Part shown: positions 8,558-19,288 of the stretch, piece by piece
Layout of the letters: each line of letters opens with the position of its first letter
Position numbering within the stretch: the first letter of the stretch is position 1
From: Mycoplasma procyoni
GTDB lineage: Bacteria > Bacillota_I > Bacilli_A > Mycoplasmatales > Metamycoplasmataceae
Assembly: GCF_017052595.1 (NCBI RefSeq)
Contig: NZ_JAFIDB010000005.1
Coordinates: forward strand, 31,520 to 95,519
Length of the DNA: 64,000 nucleotides
Direction: 5' to 3'
Position numbers and translations under genes: made by a program
The notes under the pieces: model-generated
The model's input: the letters and a program-made list of their open reading frames with translations, nothing else
Database searches by the model: none
Told to the model about the DNA's origin: nothing

Positions 8558-10306
8558 ATGATTAACGAAATTAAAAAAAGCAAAAAAACCAAAACCTTAA
8601 TTGGTTGATCAATCTTTGCTTTAATTAACATAGTTATCATTTTAATTACTTTATTAGTAAAAGCTGCTATTCCTACAGGAAAAGCTTCAGCTTGAAGTGG
8701 AGAAGCATGAAGAGATGCTTTCTTCTTCTTACTAAACAAAGTATATTTAGATAACTTCTTTAAACAGCCAGCCTTATTACTTGGATCATTAACATTACTT
8801 GGATATTTAGTAATTGGGCGGGGAATTAGAGAGTCAATTATCGGTTCTCTAAAAACAATTATTGGATATTTATTATTAACAATTGGTTCAGGAACACTTG
8901 TAGGATTAGCAAGACCTGTATTTAACGAAATCAAAGGACTAGGGGGAACAGGAGTTGTTCCATTAGATCCTTACTTTGCTTTATCAAGTGCAAACGATTT
9001 CTTTTCATCAGGAGCAAAAGAATCAATATTTAGTAATTCATATGTATCATTAATATCATTTGCGTTCTTAGCTGGATTTGTTGTAAACATTATTATGGTT
9101 GCACTTAAAAAATTCACTAACACAAATAGTTTAATGATTACAGGACACGTTATGCTACAACAAGCTGCTGTAGTTACAACAATTCTTTACATCATTCTGT
9201 TCCACGACTTGAGAGCCTTTGATGGAACAATTACTGCAGGAGAACAAGCTGGAGTTGTGATTATGTCAGGACTACTACTTGGAACTTATTGAGCTGCAGG
9301 TTCAACAGCAACAGTAAGAGGAACAAACGCAGTTACTCAAAATGCTGGATTTGCTATTGGACACCAACAAATGTTAGCCATCGCTACAACATACAAATTA
9401 GGAAGATTCTTCGGTAAAAAAGAAGATTCAGCTGAAAACAAAAAATTACCTTCATATCTAAAAATATTTGAAGATAACATTTTCACACAAACAATCATCA
9501 TCTTATTCCTATTTGCAATTCTATTCTTAATATTAATAATTGCAAAACCAGGAACACTCAACAATGATTGAATTTCATTTGGAAAAGATCTAGCAATTTG
9601 AAATTCAACCTTAGGTGGAGCAAACTTTGTCTTAAACATCGTTGCAGGATCTCTAAAAATAGTTGCAGCTCTTATTGCAATTATGACAGGGGTAAGAATG
9701 TTCATTACAGAACTACAACAATCATTCCACGGAATTAGTGAAAAAGTAATTCCAGGAGCTGTTGTTGCAGTTGACGTAGCTGCTGTGTATGGATTCTCAA
9801 TTAACTCAGTTACATTTGGATTCTTATCAGGAGTTATTGGACAATTCATCGGTGTTGGATTAATTATTGCAATATCATTAATTCCAGGACAAAAAGTTGT
9901 TTTCGTCACAGTACCATTATTTATTACATTATTCTTTAACTCCGGTTCATTAGGAGTTTACGCTAATGCATCAGGTGGATGAAAAGCTACATTATTCTTA
10001 CCAGGAATCATTGGATTCCTAGAAATCTTAATAGTTTCATTCGCTACAAAAGCAATTTCCAACAGTGTTGTTGCACTTGGAAAATCACCAGTTGATACAG
10101 GATTCATCGGAATGGCAGACTGAAACTTATTCTTCGGTTCTCTAATGTGAATCTCATCATATCACTATATTGTTGCATGAATTTTAGTTTCATTAGCAAT
10201 AATTGGATTTGTGTTCATGGGTCAAATTGTTGACAACGGATCACAAACTAAAAAAACATTTTTACAAAAAATACTAAAACTAAATCCTGTGTTAGTATCT
10301 AACTAA
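8558..10306 (+). CDS. ulaA: PTS ascorbate-type transporter subunit IIC
   Basis: A 582-residue polytopic membrane protein, the permease of an ascorbate-family phosphotransferase system. Strong hydrophobic helices alternate with short loops across the whole length, and family-like segments include GHVMLQQAAVVTT, AGEQAGVVIMSGLLLGTYWA and GFAIGHQQMLAIA. It is longer than E. coli UlaA (about 465 residues), with an extended N-terminal part including two extra helices around residues 15-35 and 65-100. It is followed by separate IIB and IIA genes and catabolic enzymes in one operon. The substrate is inferred to be L-ascorbate or a related aldono-lactone. UGA tryptophans occur throughout. Confidence 0.9.
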
Positions 10307-10319
10307 AAAACATAAACAA

Positions 10320-10352
10320 ATAGTTAGCACTACTAATGTGCTAACTATTTTA
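10320..10352 (+). terminator. Strong intercistronic hairpin between ulaA and ulaB
   Basis: An 11-base perfect stem ATAGTTAGCAC / GTGCTAACTAT with a seven-base loop is followed by TTTTAATAAA. It lies inside the operon, just before the ulaB ribosome site. It could act as a partial terminator or as an mRNA-stabilising or processing hairpin. Confidence 0.6.
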
Positions 10353-10367
10353 ATAAAGGAGATTTTT

Positions 10368-10658
10368 ATGAATAAACCACTAAAAATTGTAGCTGCTTGT
10401 GGAAACGGAATGGGAACAAGCATGATTATCAAACTTAAAGTTCAAAAAATTGTTAAAGAATTCGGAATTGATGCTCAAGTTGAAGCTCTTTCAATGGGGC
10501 AATCAAAAGGAATGACAAACTCTGTTGATATTATTATCTCTTCAAAACACTTATCAAGTGAATTTGATCACAATCAAATGGCTAAAATTGTAGGTGTTAC
10601 AAACTTAATGGATGAAAACGAAATTAGAACAGCACTTAAAGAAGCGTTAGGTTTATAA
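10368..10658 (+). CDS. ulaB: PTS ascorbate-type subunit IIB
   Basis: A 96-residue IIB protein. The phosphorylatable cysteine sits in the P-loop-like AACGNGMGTSM motif near residue 12, typical of lactate/ascorbate-type IIB domains. I chose the ATG at 10368 because a GGAG ribosome site stands seven bases upstream; an upstream in-frame start would fall inside the operon hairpin. It passes phosphate from IIA to the substrate carried by UlaA. Confidence 0.93.
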   Translation: MNKPLKIVAACGNGMGTSMIIKLKVQKIVKEFGIDAQVEALSMGQSKGMTNSVDIIISSKHLSSEFDHNQMAKIVGVTNLMDENEIRTALKEALGL

Positions 10659-10659
10659 A

Positions 10660-11139
10660 ATGGCTAAAATTAACTTACTAGAAATACTACAAACAAATCA
10701 AACTGTAAACCTAGAACAAGAAGCTAAAGACTGAAAAGAAGCAGTTTATTTATCTATTAAACCTTTAATAGATAAAAATTTAGTAGAACCAAGATACTAT
10801 GATGCTGTTATTAACAGCACTATTGAACATGGTCCATATTACATTATTGCTGATAATTTAGCTATGCCACATGCTCAAAGTGATGCAGGAGTACTTCAAA
10901 ACTCATTCTCTCTTGTAACACTGAAAAAACCCGTATATTTTGATGGAGATGAGCGTCCAGTAAGCATTTTAATAGCACTTGCTGCTACAAGTGCAGAAGT
11001 TCACACTTCTGAAGCTTTACCACAAATAGTTGCTGTATTTGAAAACCCAGAAACTGTTGAAGCTGTAATGAAATGTAAAACAAAAGAAGAAGTATTTGAA
11101 ATTATATCTAAAATTGATTTTCAAAAATATCTATCATAG
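10660..11139 (+). CDS. ulaC: PTS ascorbate-type subunit IIA
   Basis: A 159-residue IIA protein of the mannitol/fructose/ascorbate type. The active-site histidine is in AMPHAQSD near residue 70, and LIALAATSAEVHTSEALPQIV is a typical second conserved block. It starts one base after the ulaB stop. It takes phosphate from HPr and hands it to UlaB. One internal UGA (residue ~24) is tryptophan. Confidence 0.93.
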
Positions 11140-11150
11140 AAAGGAAAATA

Positions 11151-11813
11151 ATGCCATTACCATTATTACAAATTGCACTTGACAACCAAACAATTGGAGA
11201 TGCAATTTTATCTGCTAAAAAAGCAGAAAAATACATAGATGTTATTGAGGTTGGAACAATTCTTTTAGCATCTGAAGGAAAAAAAGCTATTAAAGAACTT
11301 AAAAAAGCTTTTCCTAAAAAAATAATAGTAGCTGATGGAAAAATTGCTGATGCAGGAAAAGTATTTTCAAAAATGTTTTTTGAAAATGGAGCAGACTACA
11401 CAACAGCAATTTGTGCTGCTGAAAATGCTACAATGGAAGATCTTGTTAACTACTCAAAAGAATTTGAAGGAAACAAAGAAATTCAAGTAGAAATGACAAC
11501 AAACTTCAGTTGAGATCAAGTTGAAGCTTGAAAAAAAGCAGGAGTTCCTCAAGTCGTTTGACACAGAGCGAGAGATGCTCAAGCTGCTGGAGTTAAATGA
11601 GGACAAAAAGATATTGACACTGTTAAAAAACTTGCTGATATGGGATTCAAAGTTACTGTAACAGGTGGAGTTGAAGTTGAAGATATCAAATTATTTAAAG
11701 ACATTCCTATTTATATTTTCATAGCAGGAAGATCAATTAGAGATGCTGCAGATCCAGAACAAGCTGCAAAGGAATTTAAAGATGAATTTAAAAAATACTG
11801 AAGCGAAAAATAG
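11151..11813 (+). CDS. ulaD: 3-keto-L-gulonate-6-phosphate decarboxylase
   Basis: A 220-residue orotidine-decarboxylase-superfamily barrel. It starts with [16 protein letters not shown], and the metal/catalytic DGKIAD motif (position ~62) and [10 protein letters not shown] plus [10 protein letters not shown] (phosphate binding) near the C-terminus fit KGPDC/HPS proteins. In the Ula pathway it converts 3-keto-L-gulonate-6-phosphate to L-xylulose-5-phosphate and CO2. The 3' end overlaps the next gene by 32 bases. The AAAGGA ribosome site is directly upstream. Confidence 0.92.
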
Positions 11814-12660
11814 ATTTCTTGGTATTTACGAAAAAGCCATCAACAACAAATTTTCTTGAGAAGAAAAGATTTTAATAGCTAAAAAAGCAGGTTTTGACTT
11901 TATTGAATTCAGTGTTGATGAATCAGATTTTAGACTTGAACGTTTAGACTGAAGCGAACAACAAATCAAAGATTTAAAACTTCTATTACTTAAACACAAC
12001 TTCTACTTTAATTCAATGTGTTTAAGTGCACACAGAAGATTTCCTTTTGGTTCAGAAGATCCCGAATTAAGAAAACAAGCTCTTGTGATTATGGAAAAAG
12101 CTCTAATTCTTGCAAAAAAACTTGGAATTAGATTAATTCAAATGGCGGCTTATGATGTTTATTATGAACCTGCTTCCAAAATCACAAGACAAAGATTTAT
12201 TGAAGGAATGAAAGAGTGTGCTAAACTTGCTCAAAAATACAGTGTAACACTTGCTTTTGAAACAATGGACACACCTTTTGCTGGTACAATCACAAAATGT
12301 CTAACATTCTTAAAAGAAATTGATATGCCAAATTTCTTTATTTACCCTGACATGGGTAATCTCAATCAATTTACAAGCGACATTGAAAATGAAATCACAC
12401 TAGCAAAAGACAAAATCGTTGCTTTCCACTTCAAAGACACAACTCCTACAAAATTTAAAGAAGTAGAATGAGGACAAGGAACAGTTGATTTTGTTAGAAC
12501 ACTAAAAACTATTAAAGACATTGATTTCGCTGGTCCAATCTTAATTGAAATGTGATCAAAAAACGAAAAAGATGAAACCATGGAACACAATATTGAAATG
12601 CTCCAAAAAGCAAAATCATTCTATGAAGAACAATGAAAGGAAGCAAATAAAGATGCATAA
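11782..12660 (+). CDS. ulaE: L-ribulose/L-xylulose-5-phosphate 3-epimerase
   Basis: A 292-residue TIM-barrel sugar-phosphate epimerase of the xylose-isomerase-like family. LGIYEKA at the start, [12 protein letters not shown], the metal-ligand-type glutamate in [16 protein letters not shown] and [12 protein letters not shown] are recognisable UlaE signatures. It would convert L-xylulose-5-phosphate to L-ribulose-5-phosphate. The ATG at 11782 lies inside ulaD; it is chosen because it is the in-frame start that includes the conserved LGIYEKA strand. UGA codons near residues 21 and 56 are tryptophan. Confidence 0.9.
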
Positions 12661-13363
12661 TCCAGAAATTGAAGCTCTAAAAAAAGAAGTATATGAAGCA
12701 AACATGCTTCTGCAAAAATACAAACTAGTTATTCATACTTGAGGAAATGTTTCAGGAATAACAAAAGACAGAAAATATATGGTTATTAAACCTTCTGGCG
12801 TTAAATATGAAACAATGAAACCAGATGACATGGTTGTTATGACTTTAGATAACGAAATCATCGATTCAAAATTAAGACCTTCAAGTGATGCTCCAACTCA
12901 TACACTAATTTACAAAGCAAACCCAAATATTAAAGGAATAGTTCACACACACTCTCCTTTTGCTGTTGGATGAGCACAAGCCGGAAAAGACATTCCTTGC
13001 TTTGGAACAACACACGCTGACAATTTCTATGGTTCAATTCCTTGTACAAGAGAATTAAGTGATGATGAAATAAACGGTGAATACGAACACAACACAGGAC
13101 TTGTAATTCTTGAACACTTCAAGAAAAACAACATTTCTTTAGAATCCACAAGTGCAACACTCGTTAAAGAACATGGCCCTTTTGTGTGATCTACAAAAAG
13201 CCCTGAAGAAGCTGTTAATTTAGCTCTTACGGTTGAAGAAATAGCTAAAATGGCAATCAACACCTTAATCATCGATCCACACAAAACACAAGCTAATAAA
13301 GTTCTTCAAGATAAACACCACTCACGTAAGCACGGTCCAAATGCTTACTATGGACAAAAATAA
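12653..13363 (+). CDS. ulaF: L-ribulose-5-phosphate 4-epimerase
   Basis: A 236-residue class II aldolase/epimerase. Visible features are HTWGNVSGI and KPSGVKYE (phosphate-binding loops), the zinc ligands of GIVHTHSPFA, and KEHGPFVW late in the chain. It makes D-xylulose-5-phosphate, which enters the pentose phosphate pathway. The start overlaps the ulaE stop by 8 bases. The C-terminus ends KHGPNAYYGQ, typical of AraD/UlaF. Confidence 0.94.
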
Positions 13364-13399
13364 TTGATAAAATTTAGTAAAATAATTTAAGGAAATTTT

Positions 13400-13903
13400 A
13401 TGCAAGAAAAAATAGTAAAAACGAAAGTAAATAGAACTGATGATGGTTTTTGAGTTGTCCCTGGTTTTTGAAAAGTTTTTAGTCCTAAATCCTCCGAATC
13501 AAGAATTAAAAAAACAAAAACCTTAGAGGATATAATTCACTATAACGATTTAGACAACAAAAACGTTATTTTCTCTTTCAATGGCGATAACCGTTTTGAA
13601 CTCTTTAACAAACTTCAAAAAATTCGCAACACAAACATTTATATTGACTTTAACAAAGTTAACAAAATGAAAAAAGAAGAAACCCTAGAATTTGAAGTAA
13701 TCGATAATTTAGTATTAGTTATTGATTTTAAAACCATCAAAAGAATTTATGAGGGAAAAAGCTTCTTTTTCACAAAAGACTATTACATAAAATTTTTAGA
13801 AGATACTTTACTAAAAAAACAATCCAAAACAGAAAACACAAACACAGAACAAATACAAAAAATCAAAGCTAAGTTTACAATGTTTGGATTAGAAGAAATT
13901 TAA
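13400..13903 (+). CDS. Hypothetical protein downstream of the ula operon
   Basis: An unrecognised 167-residue, lysine- and asparagine-rich protein with no signal peptide or membrane helix. Two UGA tryptophans sit in the first 25 residues (FWVVPGFWKVF). It begins 36 bases after ulaF with an AAGGAAA ribosome site, so it may be read from the ula transcript, but there is no functional clue. It ends at a strong shared terminator. Confidence 0.7.
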
Positions 13904-13912
13904 GAAAAATAG

Positions 13913-13942
13913 AAAAAATACAGGAATTTCCTGTATTTTTGT
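13913..13942. terminator. Bidirectional terminator between the ula region and pepA
   Basis: A 12-base perfect inverted repeat AAAATACAGGAA / TTCCTGTATTTT with A and T flanks lies between convergent genes and can serve both strands. Confidence 0.85.
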
Positions 13943-13950
13943 TTTGCAAA

Positions 13951-15312
13951 TTATTTTTTGTTTAGTGCAAGTTGTGCAAGAGTTCTAACCATTACACCCA
14001 TTGGTTTTTCACCTGATTCAGCTGTACCAGCAATATCTAAGTGTGTGAAGTCTTTGTTTTCTGAGAACTCTTTTAAGAACATAGCAGCAGAAATTGATCC
14101 ACCTTTTCCTGAAAGATCTGTATTTTTTAGATCTGCTACTGTAGATTTTTTAATGTTTTGTGCAAAAGCATCGTGTAGAGGTAGTCTTCAAACAAGTTCT
14201 CCTTGCTCTTTAGCAGCTGCTTGAATTTCTGATCATAACTCATTTGATGTTGAGAATGCTCCTGTGTATGTTGTTCCTAAAGCAACTAAAATAGCTCCTG
14301 TAAGCGTAGCAACTGTAATTAATCTTGTAGCATTCATGTTTCTAATAGCATATGTCATTCCATCAGCTAATACTAATCTACCTTCAGCATCTGTGTTGTT
14401 TATTTCAACTGTTTTTCCATTCATTGATTTTCAAACAGAATCAGGAAGTGAAGCGTCTCCGTTTACTCTGTTGTCTGTAATTGATAAAACAGCAGCAACA
14501 TTAGCTTTTGGTTTTAGTTCAGCAACAGCTTTTAGAGCAGAAGCAACAATTGCAGCTCCTGACATGTCGTATTTCATTCCTGACATGTGACCACCAGTTT
14601 TAATGTTGTAACCTCCAGAATCGAATGTGATTCCTTTTCCAACAAATACTGTTTTTTCTTTAGAAGCAGGATTTCCATTGTATTCAATTGTTACAAGTCT
14701 TGGTTCAAACATTGAACCTCTGTTAACTGAAAGTAATAATCCCATTCCAAGTTCTTCAATTTCTTTTTTGTTTAAAACATTAACTTTAAGGTTTGGGTAT
14801 TTAGAAACTTCTTTTCTAACTTCTTCTGCCATTCATTCTGAGTTACAGATGTTTGGTGGTGTTGCTTGTAAGTTTCTTGCGAAGTTTACAGCTTCCATCA
14901 TTTTTTGCACTTTGTTAATTGCAACTTCAATTTGATCTAAATCTTTGTAAACAACATTTAGTTCTAAAGCTTCTTCTTTTTTAGAAGTTTTAGCTGAATA
15001 AATGTCGCTGTGTGCAAATTCATAAGCTTCATATAGTTTTTTAACAAAGTATCCAGCACTTACTTTTTTTGATAAAAATGATTCTAAATCAAGATCATAA
15101 ACTCTTGGTAAGCTTGCTAATTTAGGCATTAGAGTTTCAAATAAAGTTTTTGATTCTTCTTTTTCACCTAAATAAATAACAGCAAGGTTTTCGTTTAGAA
15201 ATTCTGTAATTGCAAGATTTTTTTCGATTGTGCCTTTTTTAAGCTCTTCACCTTTGAATACAGCTTTTAAGACAACGTTTGTGTTTGTAAAATTATTAAT
15301 AAATTTAATCAT
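13951..15312 (-). CDS. pepA: M17 leucyl aminopeptidase
   Basis: A 453-residue cytosolic metallo-aminopeptidase of family M17. The C-terminal catalytic half shows [15 protein letters not shown] and the family signature [12 protein letters not shown], both containing metal ligands and the active-site lysine/arginine. The N-terminal half is the variable non-catalytic domain. It releases N-terminal residues from imported peptides. A clear AAGGAG ribosome site precedes the ATG. One UGA after [18 protein letters not shown] is tryptophan, joining the two halves. Confidence 0.95.
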
Positions 15313-15349
15313 CTTTTCTCCTTAATTAATAATAATATTGTATAACTTT

Positions 15350-15955
15350 TTAGAATTTAACTTCTAAAAAATTAATGTTTTTACCTTTATCACTTCATTT
15401 TTTCTCATAACCGGTCATGATGTTGCCAATACTTAGCTCGCTTGCATGAAAATCCCTTGTCATTTGAGTGATTTTAGCACCATATTCCTGAATTGATTCA
15501 ATTGAGTAATCAAAGAATCTATCATTATCTGTTTTAAGCTTTAAAACACCTTTTTCTGACAGAAGATTCTTATAAATATCTAAAAAAGATTTATAAGTTA
15601 GTCTTCTTTTGAAGTGTCTTTTTTTAGGTCAAGGATCTGAAAAGGTCAGTCAGATTAAATCTGTTTTTCCTTCCAGTTTTTCAGGCAGAGTTGCAATGTC
15701 TTCATTGATTATTTTAAAATTGCTTAAATTCATCTTTTTAGCCCTTTTCATAGACTTAAGAGCAACTGTAGGGTATTTTTCTATTCCAATAAAATTTAAG
15801 TGAGGATTCTGGATTGCCAACTCAACTAACATCTCTCCTTTTCCCATTCCCATTTCTAAAACAGTGTTTTGGTCTATTTTATGAGGAAATTCAGTTATTA
15901 TGTAATCGCTTGCTAAAAGATCTTCTTTAGCATTGGGTATATTTCTTAATCTCAT
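15350..15955 (-). CDS. trmB: tRNA (guanine-N7-)-methyltransferase
   Basis: A 201-residue class I SAM methyltransferase that methylates G46 of tRNA. The SAM site VLEMGMGKGEML is near residue 33, GIEKYP is the acidic loop, and FSDPWPKKRH is the TrmB signature near residue 105. The first half ends at a UGA that reads tryptophan (DLIWLTFSDPWP). A TATTAT box about eight bases before the ATG and the lack of a ribosome site suggest a leaderless mRNA. Confidence 0.95.
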
Positions 15956-16012
15956 AATAAAATAATACTAAAAAAAACACAAATTTTAGTTTTTAAACTA
16001 AAATTATTTAGT

Positions 16013-17548
16013 ATGAATAAAAGAAAGTTTGTTAAATTTGGATTTGTGGCAATACCTTTATTGTCATCTTTTAGCATGCTTTCTTGTCAAAAAACAGAAC
16101 AAACGCAGCAAGAAACAAAGAGTTTTGTCAATATTTATTCTTATTCAAAAAATGGAAAACATTTTTTGAATCCACAACAACTAGAAGATTTTCAAAAACA
16201 AATAAAGACAAGACTGTTTTATGGTCCTGAAATTAAGTTTTTAAAGGGAATTTACATTGATAAAGATTTAGCGCTGTTTAAAAACAACGATTCACTCGAA
16301 GCTTTCTTTTCAGCCAATTCTCAAGAAATTTATTTAAATACCTCAAAGTTTCAAAATATAAAAGAAGAAGATAAAGTTGAGTTGCTCTTACAAATCTTTT
16401 ATCATGAATATATTCACTTTTTAGACTCTGTGTATTTATCAAATAAAAAATACATAATAGAGCCTCAAAACTATTTTATTCCCTTTCAAAACATTAAAAA
16501 AATTTATGATAAAAGGTTTGTAACTAAATTTCTTGATGATTTAAATGCAACAGATAAAAACTTTGATAATTTTAGACCTAGTCTTGAAAATGCAAACAAA
16601 AATTATCTCTTTTCTCAATATACTTATAAAGACATAATCAATAATTTTACATTAGCAGAATACAAAGAAAATTCAAAACAAGATTTTCCGAAAATACAGG
16701 AAAATACTGTATTTTCGATAAAAAATCCTTTTGATTCTCAACTTAAAAAAGTTTATAGTGATCCTGAATATAATTATTCTTTAGAAGAGTTATTAGCCAG
16801 AGAATCTTTTAAGCATTTTTATTTAGAATCTAAAAACTCATTGCCAAATTGAGACAATAATGTACTCAAAGAATGAATTAAAACTGCTTCAGTTCAAAAA
16901 GAAAAGAACGGAGTTTCCCACTCATTAAAACCAATAGTAAATGGTGGAGCTTTTGGCAATTTTGAACTCAAAGACAAAGACCAAAAAAGCTTTGTTTTAA
17001 AGAATAAAATTCAGAATTTATTTAATGATTTTCTTTCTGAAATAGGGGCATTTTCCCCTATTTCAGCAATTATGTATAATGATTCTTTGAGTTATCAAAA
17101 TGGAATTTTAGAAAATAGCAGAAACTACGATCAAATCAAAATTTTAGGAAATCTTGAAAACAAAATTACAGGAATTATTTTTTCAACAAAAGATCAAAAA
17201 GAGCAAATTTCTTATGTTGATTTTGTAGAAAACAACTACAAAGCTAAAAAAACTTTTGAGTCAAAAACTTTTGATCTCTTACCTAAAACACCCGTTTATT
17301 CCTATGTTTCAAGAGATTGAATAGATGCTCAAAACATTGACTTTTCAGTTAAACCTAAATTTTGGAGTGATCTAAACAAAAATAATGAAGTCGAACAAAA
17401 CGAAATAAACCTTAATAACATTGATCAAAAAGAATATTACGCAACTAGTTTTAGAAGTTATTTAGATTCTTATTTATCAAAAGATTCTAATAAGTTATAT
17501 AATTTAATAAGTCCAATTAAAAAGGAAGAAAATGAATCTGATAAATAA
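16013..17548 (+). CDS. Zinc-metalloprotease-like lipoprotein (HEXXH)
   Basis: A 511-residue predicted lipoprotein with the lipobox cysteine at residue 25 (MLSC). A YHEYIHFLD motif at residues 130-138 is a canonical HEXXH zinc site with His131, Glu132 and His135. I recall an NCBI family named MYPU_1760 metalloprotease with such lipoproteins, and this is likely a member; substrate and third zinc ligand are unknown. The rest is an ordered mixed domain without repeats. It would act on the outer membrane face. Its 3' end overlaps the next gene by 17 bases, indicating an operon. Several UGAs are tryptophan. Confidence 0.8.
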
Positions 17549-18053
17549 ATTTGTTAATGTGCAAGCTTATAAATACAACGGAAAACTCTATCGTCAATGA
17601 ACTGGAGCAAGAATCATTGAAGATAATCCAGACTACACAGTAGCTTGCTTAGATTATAAAACTAAAGTAATGGAAAAATCAAAGCAAAAATGAAGCATCA
17701 AAGAACCAACACTTTGATTTTTTCCAAAAAACAGCTTATACAACGCTGTAATAACACATAGAAACAAAAATTACTATACTTATATAAACTTGGCTTCTTC
17801 ATTCTTTTTTGAAGATAATACAATTAAATTTATTGATTATGATTTAGATATCAAAGCATATCCTCAAAAGGAACTAAATATAATTGATAAAAAAGAATTC
17901 TTAACAAATGCAAAAAAGATGAAGTATCCTAAAAAATTAATGGATGTTGTTTTAGAAGAATTAAAAAAAATTGTCAATCTTTATTATACTGACACTTTTA
18001 TATTTGATAAAAACATTCTTGATTTTTACTTAAATAAATCAAAAGAGAATTAG
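17532..18053 (+). CDS. DUF402 family protein
   Basis: A 173-residue protein resembling DUF402 (FomD-like) proteins. It starts with a strand-rich part (VNVQAYKYNGKLYRQW) and contains a conserved YTYINLASSFFFEDNTIKFIDYDLDI core with the expected Asp/Asn cluster. Characterised DUF402 members hydrolyse nucleoside tri- and diphosphates with divalent metal. The start lies inside the 3' end of the metalloprotease gene. Three UGAs are tryptophan. Confidence 0.8.
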
Positions 18054-18078
18054 AAGGCAATTGTTTTCTAATTTTTTA
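18048..18078. terminator. Terminator between convergent DUF402 and methylase genes
   Basis: An eight-base stem AATTAGAA / TTCTAATT with a ten-base loop is followed by a T run. It overlaps the stop codons of both convergent genes. Confidence 0.7.
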
Positions 18079-19032
18079 GTTTTTAAAGCACTTTTTCATT
18101 TCTTTTGCAATTGCTTCTATGACATTTGCAGTCATTGCATTGCCTGCTTGAGCTAAAAGTTTAGATTTTTTGAGTTTTGAATTACTCTTTAGAAGCTTAA
18201 TTTTTTGTTCAGGAAAGCCTTGCAGTTTAAAAGCTTCATATCCATTTAGTTTTATTAGTTTTCCATTTTTTACATATAATAAACCTTGTCTTCCGTTTCT
18301 CAAAGTAGGGAAAAATCCTTTATAAAGTCTTAAATCAGACTGTCTTCAGTCTATTATAGTGTCTTCTATTTTAATTAAATCACTATATGTTAATTTAGAT
18401 TGGTTGTATTTGTTATTAAGATATTTTTGAAATGTTAAATTATCCTCTTTTAGTTCTTCGACATTTTGAGAATCAAAAAAATTATTTAAAGGGACAACAT
18501 TTTTGTTTCCTTCTGGAAAACGAAAGTCACCACTATAAAATTCTTTCTTAAATCCTACAATATAAATCCTTTCTCTTGATTGGGCAACTCCAAAGTTTAT
18601 ACTGTTTAAAACCTTATAGTAAGTGCTATAACCAATTTCTTCTAAAAGATTCAAAATGGTTTTGAGTGTTTGTCCTTTATTGTGATTTAATAAACCCTTT
18701 ACATTTTCAAGAATGAAATATTTGATATTTTTGTCTTTAAGAATCTTAATTAAAGAAAAGATTATTTGACCTCTTTGATCTTCAAAACCTTCTCTTTTTC
18801 CTGCTATTGAAAAAGTTTGACAAGGAAAACCAGCCAACATAATATCGAATTCAGGGAGATTCTCTGTGTTTAAAGTTGTTAAGTCTCCAAAGTTATTTTT
18901 ATCATTAAATAACACTTCATATGTTTGGAGTGCATCTTTATTTATTTCAGAATGCCCAACACAACTAAAACCAGCATTCTCTAGTCCTAATCTTCCTGCT
19001 CCGATTCCTGAACAAAAATCAAAAAATTTCAA
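18076..19032 (-). CDS. DNA cytosine-C5 methyltransferase (modification subunit)
   Basis: A 318-residue C5-methylase. The N-terminus is motif I itself (FDFCSGIGAGRLGLE), followed by GFPCQTFSIAGKREGF (motif IV), ENVKGLL (VI), QSRERIYIVG (VIII) and QAGNAMTANV (X). The target-recognition part is short and contains WRQSDLRLYKG and LRNGRQGLLYV; I cannot assign its site. A UGA in that region is tryptophan, so the gene is intact. A 5S rRNA gene and then a putative restriction enzyme gene lie upstream on the same strand, making this the likely M of a type II system. A GGAGGA ribosome site precedes the ATG. Confidence 0.95.
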
Positions 19033-19089
19033 TATTCCTCCTAACTAATAACATTAACTAAATTATATAAAAGTTTTACTTCAAAACCG

Positions 19090-19111
19090 CTTTAAATATC
19101 CTGATTTAAAG
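19090..19111. repeat. Palindrome upstream of the methylase gene
   Basis: CTTTAAAT and ATTTAAAG form a perfect eight-base inverted repeat with a six-base spacer, between the 3' side of the 5S copy and the methylase start. It may be a terminator stem for 5S or an operator; no controller gene was seen. Confidence 0.35.
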
Positions 19112-19114
19112 TTA

Positions 19115-19280
19115 ATATATCATAAAAAAAAGAAATAAAAAAAAGCAGCGACGTCCTATTTTCCCATCTCTGGTATCGTCGGCGCTAAAGGGCTTAACTA
19201 CTGAGTTCGGAATGGTATCAGGTGATCCCCTTTGCCTTGGTCACTAACAATATGGTACACTAAAAAATTTTTTTTCAAAG
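19115..19280 (-). repeat. Direct repeat carrying 5S rRNA, copy B
   Basis: Roughly 165 bases, including the 5S gene, its upstream promoter-like TTGAAA...TACCAT region and the downstream A/T tract, are nearly identical to 20284-20453. Differences are single-base changes and A/T-tract length outside the RNA gene. Confidence 0.8.
19145..19247 (-). rRNA. rrf: 5S ribosomal RNA, copy B
   Basis: The minus strand reads GTGACCAAGGCAAAGGGG, then CCATTCCGAACTCAGTAG, then GGGAAAATAGGACGTCGC, the standard 5S core, with AGTGAC pairing to GTCGCT to close helix I. It lies between the putative restriction gene and the methylase gene. At least 101 bases are identical to the copy at 20314. Ends are approximate. 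Confidence 0.93.
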
Positions 19281-19288
19281 AAAAAAAG

